Below, in pieces: positions 10,960 to 20,971 of a stretch of DNA of 64,000 nucleotides. Made by a program: the position numbers and the translations under genes. The number at the start of each line of letters is the position of its first letter. Within the stretch, counting starts at the first letter, position 1. The DNA lies in contig JACGCM010000006.1 of NCBI GenBank assembly GCA_014058105.1, forward strand, positions 372,001 to 436,000, in the 5' to 3' direction. This stretch comes from Kingdonia uniflora (lineage: Eukaryota; Streptophyta; Magnoliopsida; Ranunculales; Circaeasteraceae). The notes beneath the pieces are model-generated. The model was not told where the DNA came from. It saw nothing but the letters and a program-made list of their open reading frames with translations, and did no database searches.

Positions 10960-12027
10960 TAGTTTAAGACAGTGCTGCTTGACATGCCCCGTCTCCCCGC
11001 AGTTCTAACACTGACGTAAAGCAGGTTGTGCTCTCTCAAAATACTTCCCCCCCCCCCGTAGCTCTAACTGGCATACCATTAAACCTCTGTCTCTTCGAAC
11101 TCATGCTATCGTACTGTTTCTGTAGCACCTTACCTTTATCGGGTCTTTGGTCATGTCTCTGCTGGCTCCTCAAGTCCTTAGACTTGCGATCCTCGACGTT
11201 ATTTTTTTCTAAAGCCAAAGCTTTAGACAAAACCTCTCTGTAAGTGCTAACACCAGAAGAGATAAAAAATCTCCTGAAGAATGGGCGAAGACCTTTCAAA
11301 AACTTCATCTTCTTCTGCTCCTCATCCTGAACGATAAACGGTGCATAACGAGCAAGCTCGTTGAAACACTGGTCGTATCTGGCAATGCTCATATCACCCT
11401 ATTCAAGCGCATAGAACTCTGAAATGCAGGCGTCTCTGCAGCTCTACGGAAATACTGCCCCAAGAATAGGTCCTGGAAAACTACCCAAGGAATAAGAGTC
11501 TCCACAACCGCCCTCTTGGCCGTATCCCACCAATGATCTGCTTTCCCGTGTAGTAGGTATGCTGCAAGTGTCACCCACTGATCGTTGGGACACTTCATCG
11601 TATCCAAAGTCTTCTCAATAGACTTGAACCATGCCTCGGCCTTAGAAGGAATCAATGTGCCAGAAAATGTCAGATGTTTGTACCTCTGGAGCTGTTCCAA
11701 GTAACTGTGCTCCCTGTGTTCTGAGTTCCTAGCCTGCTAAAAGGAAGCGGTAAAACTCTCCATAAACTGTTTCATCTCTGCTAAAATACCCGAAGCGGCT
11801 ATCGCTGGTAAGATGCTTGGCTGCCCTGGAATCACTGGAGTAAGTGAGGCACCCTGACGAATCAAAACCCCTGGTGCTACTCCCACACAAACCCCAGCCT
11901 CAGAAACTATCGGCCCTGCCTGAGGGATCGGAACAAACACCGTACTCTCCTAACTAGCCAGTGGTTCACTGGCCACTGTACCACTGCGAGTCCTAGCACA
12001 ACCTCTGCCTCTGCCACCTCTAGCCAT
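10960..12027 (-). pseudogene. Tekay gag with zinc knuckle
   Basis: A start at 12027 gives MARGGRGRGCARTRSGT, a basic N-terminus. The retrotransposon gag core follows at 11700-11390: AEAWFKSIEKTLDTMKCPND, then WVTLAAYLLHGKADHWWDTA and FLGQYFRRAAET. At 11392-11040 comes YDQCFNELARYAPFIVQDEE. A CCHC knuckle (C-N-CGETGHVKQHC) sits at about 10975-11017, with a TAG stop between its first two Cys. Other stops occur near 11950, 11735 and 11395. Gag packages the RNA genome. Confidence 0.9.
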
Positions 12028-12187
12028 CTGTATGAACAAGGAAACATAACTCAGGAACGGATAGGAAAAGATTAGGAACGGAAAGGAATACGATAAAACA
12101 TGGAGATCCGAAAAGAATTGATCCTAACTCTATCTAAGGAATAACTCGTCATATGATTTGCAATAACCGAGGAAAGGATTAACCTTA

Positions 12188-12200
12188 CGCTGTGATACCA
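12188..12200 (-). promoter_or_regulatory. Primer-binding site, initiator tRNA-Met type
   Basis: The minus strand reads TGGTATCACAGCG four bases after the end of the 5' LTR. It matches the complement of the 3' end of plant initiator tRNA-Met (TGGTATCAGAGC) with one mismatch. Minus-strand DNA synthesis starts here. Confidence 0.85.
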
Positions 12201-12204
12201 AGTC

Positions 12205-14750
12205 TGTCACACCCCAAAATCCAATCATCGGTAGCTTGAGCAATCACTAGATTCGAAGTTGTGCAGGTCGGGGAATCAAAAGATTCTACCCCACAAATAG
12301 CCAAGCCGTAGAAAAATTCTGGCACAACTATTCACTTATAGCAATAATCATCAGAGTAAAGAAAGAATAATAACAACATAGCAGAAGTGAAAGACATATG
12401 CACATATTTGACTGAAATATATACAATGTCCAGAATAAAGTATAGCGACATATGCCGAGATCACATACACGAAAGTCTAAACTAAAGAAGATCTGCAGCG
12501 GCAAAAAAACAGGTTCCAATCTGGCTAAACCTCGCTGCAATCCAAGCTACTCAACCTCTGAAATGGTTAAAATTACGAGAGTGAGCAAACCACGGCTCAC
12601 TAAAACCCAACAAAGCTAAATAGCCTACTAATAAGATATGTACTGAAGAAGAGAGAGAAGTGAACGAGATAGAATAATAGATAAGGAGATAGAGAATAAT
12701 AACTAGGTAACTGTAATCCAGGTAAAGAGTTATAAGACAAGAAGAATATATGTATGAAGTGATGATGATATAACATGCAAAGATGAGCAGGGATATTCGC
12801 ATAAATATCCCCTAATGCCGAATGATTTAATGTTTTAAATGTGTTAGCAATCCTATAATAATATTGGTTGATCAACCGCTAACATGATTACTTAAAGAGA
12901 TTTGCTATGGGGATACACAGGCACAATTTCTTGTCTAGATCGACCAAGCTAAGGATATTATCTCACTTGATCAGAGTGTCCTGGGCTTTGCGACCCACGG
13001 AGCCTATCGTCCGAACTCTATTTAGTATTCTAAGGAATTACAACCTCAATGAGGACTAAGTTCGCACCATTCCGACTCTGTCTCATAGCATCCCACACTC
13101 CCGAATGGGTGAACAGGTAAAATAGTGTCAGTGCCAGCTCACCTACTATTTTAACCCGATTAAGGACATCCTAGAACCTCTCGAGAGTTAACCGGTGCGG
13201 AGTTCTTTTGTGTATCCAATCTTAATAAGTTAGAAGGTTTAAAAGGTGCGACAGATCCCGAAGGTCAAAATATAACAGCCGTTAACCCGGCAACAAGTCA
13301 TTGGATAGCGACCTGCCTCAGAGTGTGGCAATAATCTTAAACACAGATTAACTATAACTTTACCGTCATAACATCCAAAACTCATCAGTCTCTCAAGACT
13401 GGAACCCAGTGCACAAAAAAACCATCAGAACAATGCACAGATAGTTTCTAACCAAGCTCAACAACCAACACATACAAAAACCCAAGTCACAGAAATAACT
13501 AACATGTTTAATAACTACACAAGAGAATATATATAGGCTATACTATAGTTAATTCACATACACCTCTCTAACACAGAGTAATCACTCTAAACAACACTAA
13601 TCAACTTGTAGAAGGAAATTAGGAATGAAGGGAACTCGCCAGATAATAATCCCAGTCCGGTAGAAAACCAACTCGGAATACTGGACCTAGAACCGACGAC
13701 GAGGCAATCGGAACAACAAACAAGCTAACACAACCAATAACAGCAACAAGCAAACAATAAATTTAAGAAACGACAACAAAACCCAAACCCTAGAAATCAA
13801 ACCCAACGCCGAATTGAGCGAAATGAACGGAAAGGAATCGCGAATCACTCACCAAGGATAGGAGTGAAGGTTGCGATGAAGTTGGCGAAGAATCTGTGAG
13901 TGATGGGGAAAATTGGATCAAAAGTGTGGAGGAGAGGGGAATCGGTTAGGGAGAGCAGAGAGAAAGAGTGAGTTTGAGTGGAGAAAGGAAGTGAGGAAAA
14001 GAGAGCATTAAACCCAACTGGTGATCTAAACGTGCCTCTCTTCGAATAAGAATTATTCATATTCAAACAGAGAGAAGGCTTGTTCGAATAGAAAAGGTCA
14101 GCGAAGAAAACTCAGCTGCATAAGGAAGGACTTATTCAAATAGAGAAATATCTTATTCGAATAAAACAGTTTAGTGGAAAAACAACTGATCTAAGAAGGA
14201 TCATATTCGAACAGAGGGAAGTCCAATTCGAACAGAGAAAGTCCTGTTCGAACAGAGGGAAATCCTATTCGAATAAAGTAACTCAGGGAAAAATCTAACT
14301 GTACCAAGAAGGATCCTATTCGAACAGAAAAGGTCTTGTTCGAATAGAAAAGGTCACTTCAATAAAAGACCCCATAAATCCTTTTAAGGACACACCCCAG
14401 AAACGCCCGCTACGCCTCCACCTCAAGCAACGTCAAAACACCCAAAAACATCACGACCCCCAAACCACACTAACAACAACCACACAGCCACCAAATACAA
14501 CCGAACTAGGGGTTCCCCTAAATCACAGCACCGCCCTATCGCCTAAAACCACAAGAACGCCGAAAAGGATTCTAGTTGACAAAACCTGTCGAAAGGAATA
14601 ATGGATGCACAAAGGATGAAGGAGTAGATGCGGAAAATGTATGCGGACTTAATGTGAAGGAATAATATGCAGATGTGATAAAGAATAGGAATATATACGG
14701 AATTGGAATATATGCGACTAAATGAAATAAATAAATTACGGGTCATTACA
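12205..14750 (-). repeat. Tekay element, 5' LTR (2546 bp)
   Basis: Starts TGTAATGACCC and ends GTGTGACA on the minus strand. It is followed by the PBS. It aligns along its length with 4765-7340 with scattered substitutions and small indels; for example, the TTCGAA cluster is shorter here. The flanking TCCAT at 14751-14755 completes the TSD. Confidence 0.93.
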
Positions 14751-16188
14751 TCCATCATCTTCTGAACCTTAGTCTCAGATTCCTCAACAAACTTCTTCTT
14801 TGAAGATTCTGACTTTACCCTCTTCTTCTTATGCATACATGTCGAACCTCGTGGAGGTCACCCATCAGGCAAAGTGATTGGTTTATTAATTTTTACCCCT
14901 TTCTCATTTGTTGATCTTTGAGAAGACCTCTTTGGAGGGAGTAAGGGAGCAACAACTTGGCTAGCTGCCCGTTTCTTCTTACTCTCTCCCAATGTTTTAG
15001 TAAACATCGAGCTTCTCCCTGTAGTCACGGAATCCATCATATACCCAGCAAAAGATTAATTTTCCAATGGCAGACTTGACTCTGCAGCCCTCTTGTTCTT
15101 CGTCGACATCTTACCGTCGATAACTGGAACTTCTGCCCCTTTAGCCGTAGACCTCTTTAAGCTTATCTCTTAAAAAAGAGTACCCACTCGCTCTTTGTCG
15201 ATAACAAGATTGTCAATCCTACCAAAGTACCCCTTCCTTATATTATACAGTTCCTCTTGTACTTTAGAATTCCTATCGATCTCCTTCATTGCTGTACCAA
15301 TAAGAAAATGCACATTACACACAGATTTAGACATAAATCAAACAACAACGCTGACATTTACGTTACCTAACCACAAACCTTAATGAAAATCTTTCTTTTT
15401 AATGGTTCCCCAGGGTCCTTCTTATCGAACTCGTAGTTCCCAGACATAAGTAGACACTCATCACTATATCATCACCCTCATATTGACACCATGTCATAGA
15501 ACAACGACCTCTTCAAAAACCACTCCAAGTATCGATAGCCTACCTTCTTTGGGTTCATCTTGAGTGTATAGTATACACATAAATTGTCAACTATGATCAA
15601 CTTTTCCCCCTTTGACTTTAATCGACCATTTATCGCCCCACATATGCGAAACTGGTCATACACATTTGGGTTGAACTGCCCAGGTGCCACATCAAAAAAA
15701 TTCATCAACTTCTTCTGGTCAACTCAAAGAGAAAGCTTCAACCCCTTCTTAATTTTTTCTCAATGCACTAGAATCCCACCCAAGGGTACTTCCTGGTCGA
15801 TCGTATCATATTGATACTCCTCTAACCTAATTTCTACAAGAATACCATACCTTTTCTTGAAACTCAGTATTTTCTTCATTTTTGGACCCTCTCCGTAACA
15901 AGCCTCCTTACCCTCATCTACATCTTCCTCCCCACCCCCACTACCTTCTCTATCACTAGCCTGTGGATCGTGATCCACATCTGTCTCGGTTGCCTCCTTA
16001 TCAGAAACTTTAACACACCTAGATGCCACTCTAAACTGGTCCACACTAGCTATGTCTGTACTACTTAACCCCACCCTATACCTACCACCCAACTATTGAA
16101 CGCAGGTAGTTACATCGATCATCAGGGGCTCTACATCTTGAAGGCTCCCGTACATATCTTTATCATCGATTTGAATTGGTTCAGCCAT
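14751..16188 (-). pseudogene. Copy A: 5' half of antisense ORF3, possible PF04195-like protein
   Basis: The ATG at 16188 gives MAEPIQIDDKDMYGSLQDVE. An acidic stretch follows (DVDHDPQASDREGSGGGEED, 16092-15760), then LSFKKRYG..IRLEEYQYD. Next is [17 protein letters not shown] and [12 protein letters not shown] (15708-15478), and a basic segment ESKKKRAASQVVAPLLPPKR that could be a nuclear localisation signal (15040-14858). Copy C has the same order at 30871-32290. The [17 protein letters not shown] block resembles the plant family called putative gypsy-type transposon (PF04195), but a profile search is needed. Several stops and shifts; reading resumes at 4764. Confidence 0.72.
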
Positions 16189-16190
16189 TT

Positions 16191-17080
16191 CTAAGAACTT
16201 AAAAATAAGATTCTATTTTTTACAACAATTAGTATCTATCATGTCTGATACATATATATGTTCATATGTTCATATTCATATAATTGTCGAGTGTACTCTC
16301 CAACACATCATTCTCTCATTATTATCATTACGATCTGATAAATACCATTACTATTCAAAGATACTTACTACATTCATTTCTCAATATAATATGTCATATC
16401 AAAGTCCTAACATCGATTATTGTACTAACATATCTTTCTGTCAAAGTTTAGGAACCTAATAGTTCTCGACTGCACTTCGCCTGTTCTTGCCAAAAATGGT
16501 GAAATTTAAAAGATTTAAAGGTGCACCTTCTCCGGCATGTAATCTGGCCACATCACGCCTAATCCCAAACTCTATTTCTGACAATCTCGCAGAAATCCCA
16601 ACAACTTCCCTACAGTCGCGCCATACTCACCATGACACCCACCAATCCCTCTCCCCACTCCTCACCATCCATTAATCACAACTCTTTCTTTCCAACACCC
16701 TTATAACTCGAAATGACTTCATTACCACCGAAATAACACCCTTCAACGATCAATTTCACAATATTTATGATCAAAACCTTAATATAGTCAAATCTTCAAT
16801 TCCTTATAATTCATCATATCTACTACAAATTCCTTCTACCAATACACTTATCATTCCTACATCTACACATATTTATAGAACAATAATCAAAAATCACACA
16901 TAAACAATAAAATTACTAACCTTGAATACGCGTTGTTTCGGTATCCTTCTGTTTTGCCCTCTTTACTACCTCAATCAAAACACTTATCTCCTCCTTCCTG
17001 ATTATTGACGACGATTCAAATGATGAGCACAACGAGTTCGCACTAGAAAGAATTTTTTTAGAGTTTATAAAATATGAATA
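16191..17080 (-). other. Copy A: probable leader exon and 730-bp intron of antisense ORF3
   Basis: Minus strand: an exon ending at 16921 (ACCGAAACAACGCGTATTCAAG) is followed by a donor GTTAGT. The matching acceptor TTCTTAG ends at 16191, two bases before the ORF3 start codon. Copy C has the same exon end with the same donor at 30143/30144 and an acceptor TTTCAG at 30859, giving an intron of 716 bp. The exon has no conserved in-frame ATG, so it is best read as an untranslated leader. This is inference from two copies; no transcript data. Confidence 0.55.
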
Positions 17081-17096
17081 GTTGCCCACCTCATAA

Positions 17097-17106
17097 CTAT
17101 TTATTG
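17097..17106 (-). promoter_or_regulatory. TATA-like box of antisense ORF3, copy A
   Basis: The minus strand has CAATAAATAG, preceded by GAACAGTCGC. Copy C has TATAAATAG at 29961-29969 preceded by the same GAACAGTCGC, so box and upstream element are conserved in place. The box in A has decayed by one or two bases. Confidence 0.55.
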
Positions 17107-17664
17107 ACCACATGCGACTGTTCATTATACCACTTCGTGATCGTTTGAGTAATCAAGAATAACGCCTTACATGTCTCTTTTTGAAGTTTTTGACTCTTCG
17201 CCTTCTCAAAACCAACAAACCCCTACATTGTTGCTTCTATCCATCCATATCTTGAAGAACTTCCTCTGACATGTTCATACTCAACAATGCATAACCTATC
17301 TTGTCACAAAGATGTTGTTCATCCTATTCCTTGTACTTCAAAATTTCACCTACAGGAACACACCTCGTCATGTTTAAACCCCTCATTACCTCCATATATT
17401 TTTTTTACTTTATTTACAATTCCCCATATCTAGGGAAGATCTTTTACACTCAATTTTAAATTTTAAATTTTCTTTCAACATTACAAATACCAACATGCAC
17501 ATTGTAATACTACATTCCAGTAATTTATCAAGTCCAAAATATATTCGACAATATTTTACATTCCCAAACATCGACAACTACATTCTGAAAAACAAATTTA
17601 TTCTCATTTCACCATACAAACTTTATTCGATCATTACATTTGACTACTTCTGCAGCAATAGAAT

Positions 17665-17958
17665 TCAAATACTCCTAACTACAGCAGAATCTTCTTTCCT
17701 AATCAACATCCTCCCACGAGTATACATATAACTCATACATTCTGGAAGTCTCCAAAATTTAAGTTGGCAGTGAAACTGAAAATCCTCTTCGGCATCCTTC
17801 GCCTCTGCCTCGCTCATCCCTTCATAATTTGGTTCAGCAAGTTCTTCCACATGATAATAATTACACCAGTTTCTGAAGTGCCGTTTATACAATTCCCAGT
17901 ACTTCACCTAAACACGACTAAACACTTCATTCCGTACCTGAGACCTAGTCTTCACCAT
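17665..17958 (-). pseudogene. Copy A: antisense ORF2 (unknown small protein, about 98 aa)
   Basis: The ATG at 17958 gives MVKTRSQVRNEVFSRV, one stop, then [20 protein letters not shown] and [20 protein letters not shown] to 17665. Copy C at 29097-29393 encodes the same design: MVRTRAQVWEDERWNRV, VKYYELLDRYF, EPKYEELSEMEVKEAKEEYE. Both start with a basic MV(K/R)TR(S/A)QV, and both have an acidic helical centre and a basic end. A single stop lies in each copy, at different places, so the ancestral frame was open. I do not recognise the family. Confidence 0.62.
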
Positions 17959-18457
17959 CTCCACACCCACGAAATCTAAATTCCAAGAAATTTTCTTAGT
18001 AACAGTCCCTTATAATCACTACGTACACGAGATACTTATAGCCCACTAAAGTTTAAGTCAACGCAGTCAACATTTATTTCTCCTTGGAATATTTACAATT
18101 TAAATAGTCAAATCAATCAACCTCAAAATCTGTTCTTGCCCGCTCGCAGTCAATTATACTTTGAGATGTATTATACTCGAGATTTATACACATTCAACAC
18201 ATTTTACTTCGACATTATACTAATTCAATCACTTATTTATTTAACAACACAAGAAGTCAAAAATACAGTTTATTAAATGAACTATCTATTATATTTTACA
18301 TTCGACAAGTCTTTCCTTCGATTGCATTACATCCAAATACAATTCTATCTTTAAATTTAACTTGAAAGGCTCATTGCTAAATTCTTTTCACCAGAATCTG
18401 ATATTAGCTCTAGCAGCAAGGGCAACGACATCCTAAGAAACTCAGGTCAAAGAACTT

Positions 18458-18796
18458 CTAAATGGCAAAAAAAATTGCAAGAAGATCTTTAAGTTCGACA
18501 AGATCCCAGAACGCCCAGCCAACCTTCACCTCATCATCTTCACTATGAACAGTACCCCCTTTTCCAAATATTTGATAAACTTTATTACCTTCGGCAATGG
18601 AAAATAAAAACAACTCCAGCAGATACCCTGCGTGTAAACACTTTCTAACTCCACTTCCCCCAAATTTCCCCACCATGAAGACTACCAATTTAGGATTACT
18701 AAACAAGACCCTGTAGAAATACTATTCCTCTACTTGGTCGTCGCGGTAACCGTCATCTTCCTCAGGCCACTTACTGCACAACACTTGGGGTGACAT
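18458..18796 (-). pseudogene. Copy A: antisense ORF1 (unknown protein, about 112 aa)
   Basis: The ATG at 18796 gives MSPQVLCSKWPEEDDGYRDD, one stop near residue 25, then FSNPKLVVFMVGKFGGSG and an acidic stretch HSEDDEVKVGWAFW to the stop at 18458. Copy C starts equivalently at 28205-28214 (MMSPQAWHSKW, then DDYAEIN, LKLVVMMVG). The reading frame follows a conserved TATA box at 19641-19649, but the TRIM at 18822-19621 now separates promoter and start. Function unknown. Confidence 0.55.
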
Positions 18797-18821
18797 CTTT
18801 CAACAAAACTACCACCTAAAC

Positions 18822-19057
18822 TGTAACACCCTGGCTGAGCGGGTATTGGAAAGGCGCCTAACCCATTAGCGGTGATGGTAACACCAATAGTTTAGTCCCA
18901 CATCGCTTAAGATCCTGCCACGTGTATGGTCCTTAAGTTAAGATTTCACTCTACATGTCACCGAGGCCTTTTCTTAGGAATAAAAATCCCACACTACTGG
19001 AGATCCGCAGTGGTTAAGTGGGGACAATATCAGTGTTCGTATAGTTGGGTCGTGATA
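18822..19057 (+). repeat. TRIM LTR 1
   Basis: Starts TGTAACACCCTGG and ends GGTCGTGATA. The terminal CA has become TA. It carries the CCCACATCGCTTAAG block common to the other two LTRs. Confidence 0.9.
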
Positions 19058-19103
19058 AAATGGTATAAGAGCCGGGACGGCTCCATCTTAAAGATGGGGG
19101 GAC
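19058..19103 (+). promoter_or_regulatory. TRIM interior 1: PBS and polypurine tract in 46 bp
   Basis: PBS TGGTATAAGAGCC at 19061-19073 (one mismatch to initiator tRNA-Met), then an inverted GGCTCCATC, then AAAGATGGGGGGAC at the boundary with LTR 2. Nothing else is present. Confidence 0.85.
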
Positions 19104-19339
19104 TGTAACACCCCGGCTGAGCGGGTATTGGAAAGGCGTCTAGCCCATTAGTGGTGATGGTAGCACCAATGGTTTAGCCCCACATCGCTTAAGATCCTGC
19201 CAGGAGTATGGTCCTTGAGTTAAGATTTCACTCTACATGTCACCGAGGTCTTTTCTTAAGAATAAAAATCCCACACTACTGGAGATCCGCAGTGGTTAAG
19301 TGGGGACAATATCGGTGCTCGTAGAGTTGGGTCGTGATA
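19104..19339 (+). repeat. TRIM LTR 2 (central)
   Basis: Starts TGTAACACCCCGG and ends GGTCGTGATA, 236 bp, about as similar to LTR 1 as to LTR 3. Confidence 0.9.
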
Positions 19340-19386
19340 AAATGGTATCAGAGCCGAGAACGGCTAGATCTTAAAGGTGAGAGGAC
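19340..19386 (+). promoter_or_regulatory. TRIM interior 2: PBS and polypurine tract in 47 bp
   Basis: A perfect TGGTATCAGAGCC at 19343-19355, then GAGAACGGCTAGATC and the purine-rich AAAGGTGAGAGGAC before LTR 3. It aligns with interior 1 but has its own substitutions. Confidence 0.85.
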
Positions 19387-19621
19387 TGTAACACCCCAGC
19401 TGAGCGGGTATTGGAAAGGCGCCTAACCCATTAGCGTGACGGTAGCACCAATAGTTTAGTCCCACATCGCTTAAGATCCTGCCACGTGTATGGTCCTTAA
19501 GTTAAGATTTCACTCTACATGTCACCGAGGCCTTTTCTTAGAAAGAAAAATCCTACACTGCTGGATAACCGCAGTGGTTAAGTGGGAACAATATCGGTAA
19601 CCGTAGAGTGGGGTCGTGACA
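19387..19621 (+). repeat. TRIM LTR 3
   Basis: Starts TGTAACACCCCAG and ends GGTCGTGACA with the canonical CA. Followed directly by the TSD TAAAC. Confidence 0.9.
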
Positions 19622-19640
19622 TAAACCTTCTTCACACCAC

Positions 19641-19649
19641 CTATTTATA
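19641..19649 (-). promoter_or_regulatory. TATA box of antisense ORF1, copy A
   Basis: Minus strand TATAAATAG in the context GGAGTATAAATAGGTGG. Copy C has GGTTATAAATAGAGG at the equivalent place (28146-28154). The block upstream (GTCATGTCTTTCCCGAGGAG) is also shared. It lies 170 bp inside the 3' LTR and points away from it. Confidence 0.65.
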
Positions 19650-19817
19650 CTCCAGTTGCATTTGCCAAGTACAATGTTCCGCATAAATTGCTCCTCGGGA
19701 AAGACATGACCAGGTTCAAACTTTGACCTCGGAAATAACAACATTAAGACATTCTCAGACATTCGGCAACCTCTTCGGATTCCAACTTCTTCTTGACACA
19801 ACCATAAGTACTTCTGT

Positions 19818-20298
19818 TGAGTAACATATTCCTCAGATTTGGCAAGGGTAAGCCAGCATAACATAGTCGAAGATAGTTAGTATTGCATAGTCGAAGACAG
19901 ACAGCATTTGAGAAGATACTATAAGTCTTCGACCTACTAAAAGTAGCCATTGTGCCGGGTCAAGAAAGAGTTGTTAGAGATCCGTGAAGTTCGCTCACTA
20001 CCAGAATAGGAAACTGTTTTTTTTTATAAACTACTTGTATCTACTATAAATACAGGCAGAGAATGAGTTATTCAGATCTGCAACTTGACTATTCCCTCTT
20101 CTGTACTATACTATCACCTCATAACTTGTAATAACTAACAACCTATTAGATTTTACATCAAAATCATCCTCAAGGTCGTAGTTTTTCTCAGCTTTTACCG
20201 TGTTTCCACGTAAAATCTTATTTGTTTTAGTTTATTATTATACCATCCTTGTAAAAAGTATTGGCAAAGATTATCCTTTCGGAAAACACACCATTACA
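19818..20298 (+). repeat. Copy A: 3' LTR (481 bp)
   Basis: Starts TGAGTAACATATTCC and ends CCATTACA. It aligns with the copy D LTR (54696-55180) and, inverted, with both copy C LTRs. It contains a sense TATA box TATAAATAC at about 20045. Compared with copy C, the purine tract just before the LTR is missing about a dozen bases. Confidence 0.88.
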
Positions 20299-20460
20299 AG
20301 TATTTATTCTCATAATTTCCATTTTTTCTTTCAATTTTTTGAACTCTTTTGTGTCTTGATCTACTTGGAGACTAACTAGACCAAACACACAATAAAAGTT
20401 ACTTGTTCTTTTACTTAACTAGATCTCTAGCATTAGGAATAATATTTTAACAAGGTAATT

Positions 20461-20801
20461 TGACATGAATACTACGAACGCGAAAGCAAGATTCGTAAGA
20501 AAATCACGTTATATTTGAGAGCTAGGGAAACTAGGGTTTCAACTAAACAAATCAACTTACTTTTAATCAAAATTAACTGAAAAACAAATAACCTAGACCT
20601 CCCCCTTTTATAGAACACAAGGAGGTTTGAATTTATAACCTTAATTCTAATTAAAATAATATTCTACTTAAATTGGGAAACTGCTAATAACTCAAATTTG
20701 ACCTCTCCAACAGAGCTTTAAGCTAAAACATAAAACATAAAGCATCAAATAAACATAGGTCATACGGAGGTAGACGATCCTATGATGGATGTATCACATC
20801 A
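20461..20801 (-). repeat. L1 3' LTR
   Basis: Minus-strand start TGATGTGATACATCC next to the purine tract. It pairs with 22279-22618 at high identity. Confidence 0.9.
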
Positions 20802-20971
20802 AACCCTCCATCTGAGAAGATTTCGTTCACGAAATCAGGGGGGTACTCCAGAGGACTCACGTACATATGTAGCGTGTATCTCAATCTCTTCGTTTTCATC
20901 CTTCAGAACGCACTGAACATCTTGAAGTCTTCCACAGAATTTTCCATACCATGTGATCGTACCCAAGGTCT

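Larger units (their letters stand above)
4765..14750 (-). mobile_element. Tekay/Del-type chromovirus (Ty3/gypsy), complete with both LTRs, inserted in copy A
   Basis: The element is bounded by TG...CA LTRs (4765-7340 and 12205-14750) and a perfect 5-bp TSD, TCCAT (4760-4764 and 14751-14755). Removing it rejoins antisense ORF3 of copy A in line with copy C. Between the LTRs the minus strand encodes gag with a zinc knuckle, protease, RT, RNase H, integrase and a C-terminal chromodomain. The primer-binding site matches initiator tRNA-Met. LTRs of about 2.5 kb plus the chromodomain fit the Tekay (Del) clade. Stops in gag, RT and RNase H show it is dead, but the two LTRs are still easy to align, so it is younger than copy A. 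Confidence 0.93.
18822..19621 (+). mobile_element. TRIM with three LTRs and two minimal interiors
   Basis: Three near-identical LTRs of 235-236 bp alternate with two interiors of only 46 and 47 bp. The interiors contain little more than a tRNA-Met primer-binding site (TGGTATAAGAGCC, TGGTATCAGAGCC) and a purine tract (AAAGATGGGGGGAC, AAAGGTGAGAGGAC). The whole is flanked by a perfect TSD TAAAC (18817-18821 and 19622-19626), so it behaves as one insertion. It encodes no protein and needs an autonomous partner for movement. It sits in the 5' untranslated region of antisense ORF1 of copy A, between its TATA box and ATG. Confidence 0.92.
1..20298 (+). mobile_element. Tat-lineage Ty3/gypsy retrotransposon, copy A (5' end outside window)
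   Basis: The order protease tail, reverse transcriptase, RNase H, second RNase H, integrase, long spacer, antisense ORFs, 3' LTR matches copy C (27483-39827) and copy D (54696 onward) in this window. The second RNase H between the RT-linked RNase H and integrase is diagnostic of the Tat lineage (Tat/Ogre/Retand/Grande) in plants. The sense coding part is on the + strand and riddled with stops and frameshifts. Two later insertions interrupt the element: a Tekay chromovirus at 4765-14750 and a TRIM at 18822-19621. The right LTR ends at 20298. The left LTR, gag and most of the protease lie outside the window, so the TSD cannot be tested. Confidence 0.88.

Noticed and set aside
18822..19057. TRIM as a Cassandra element (5S rRNA-containing LTR)
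   Set aside because: The LTR lacks any stretch resembling 5S rRNA internal promoter boxes; only the TGTAACACCC start is similar.
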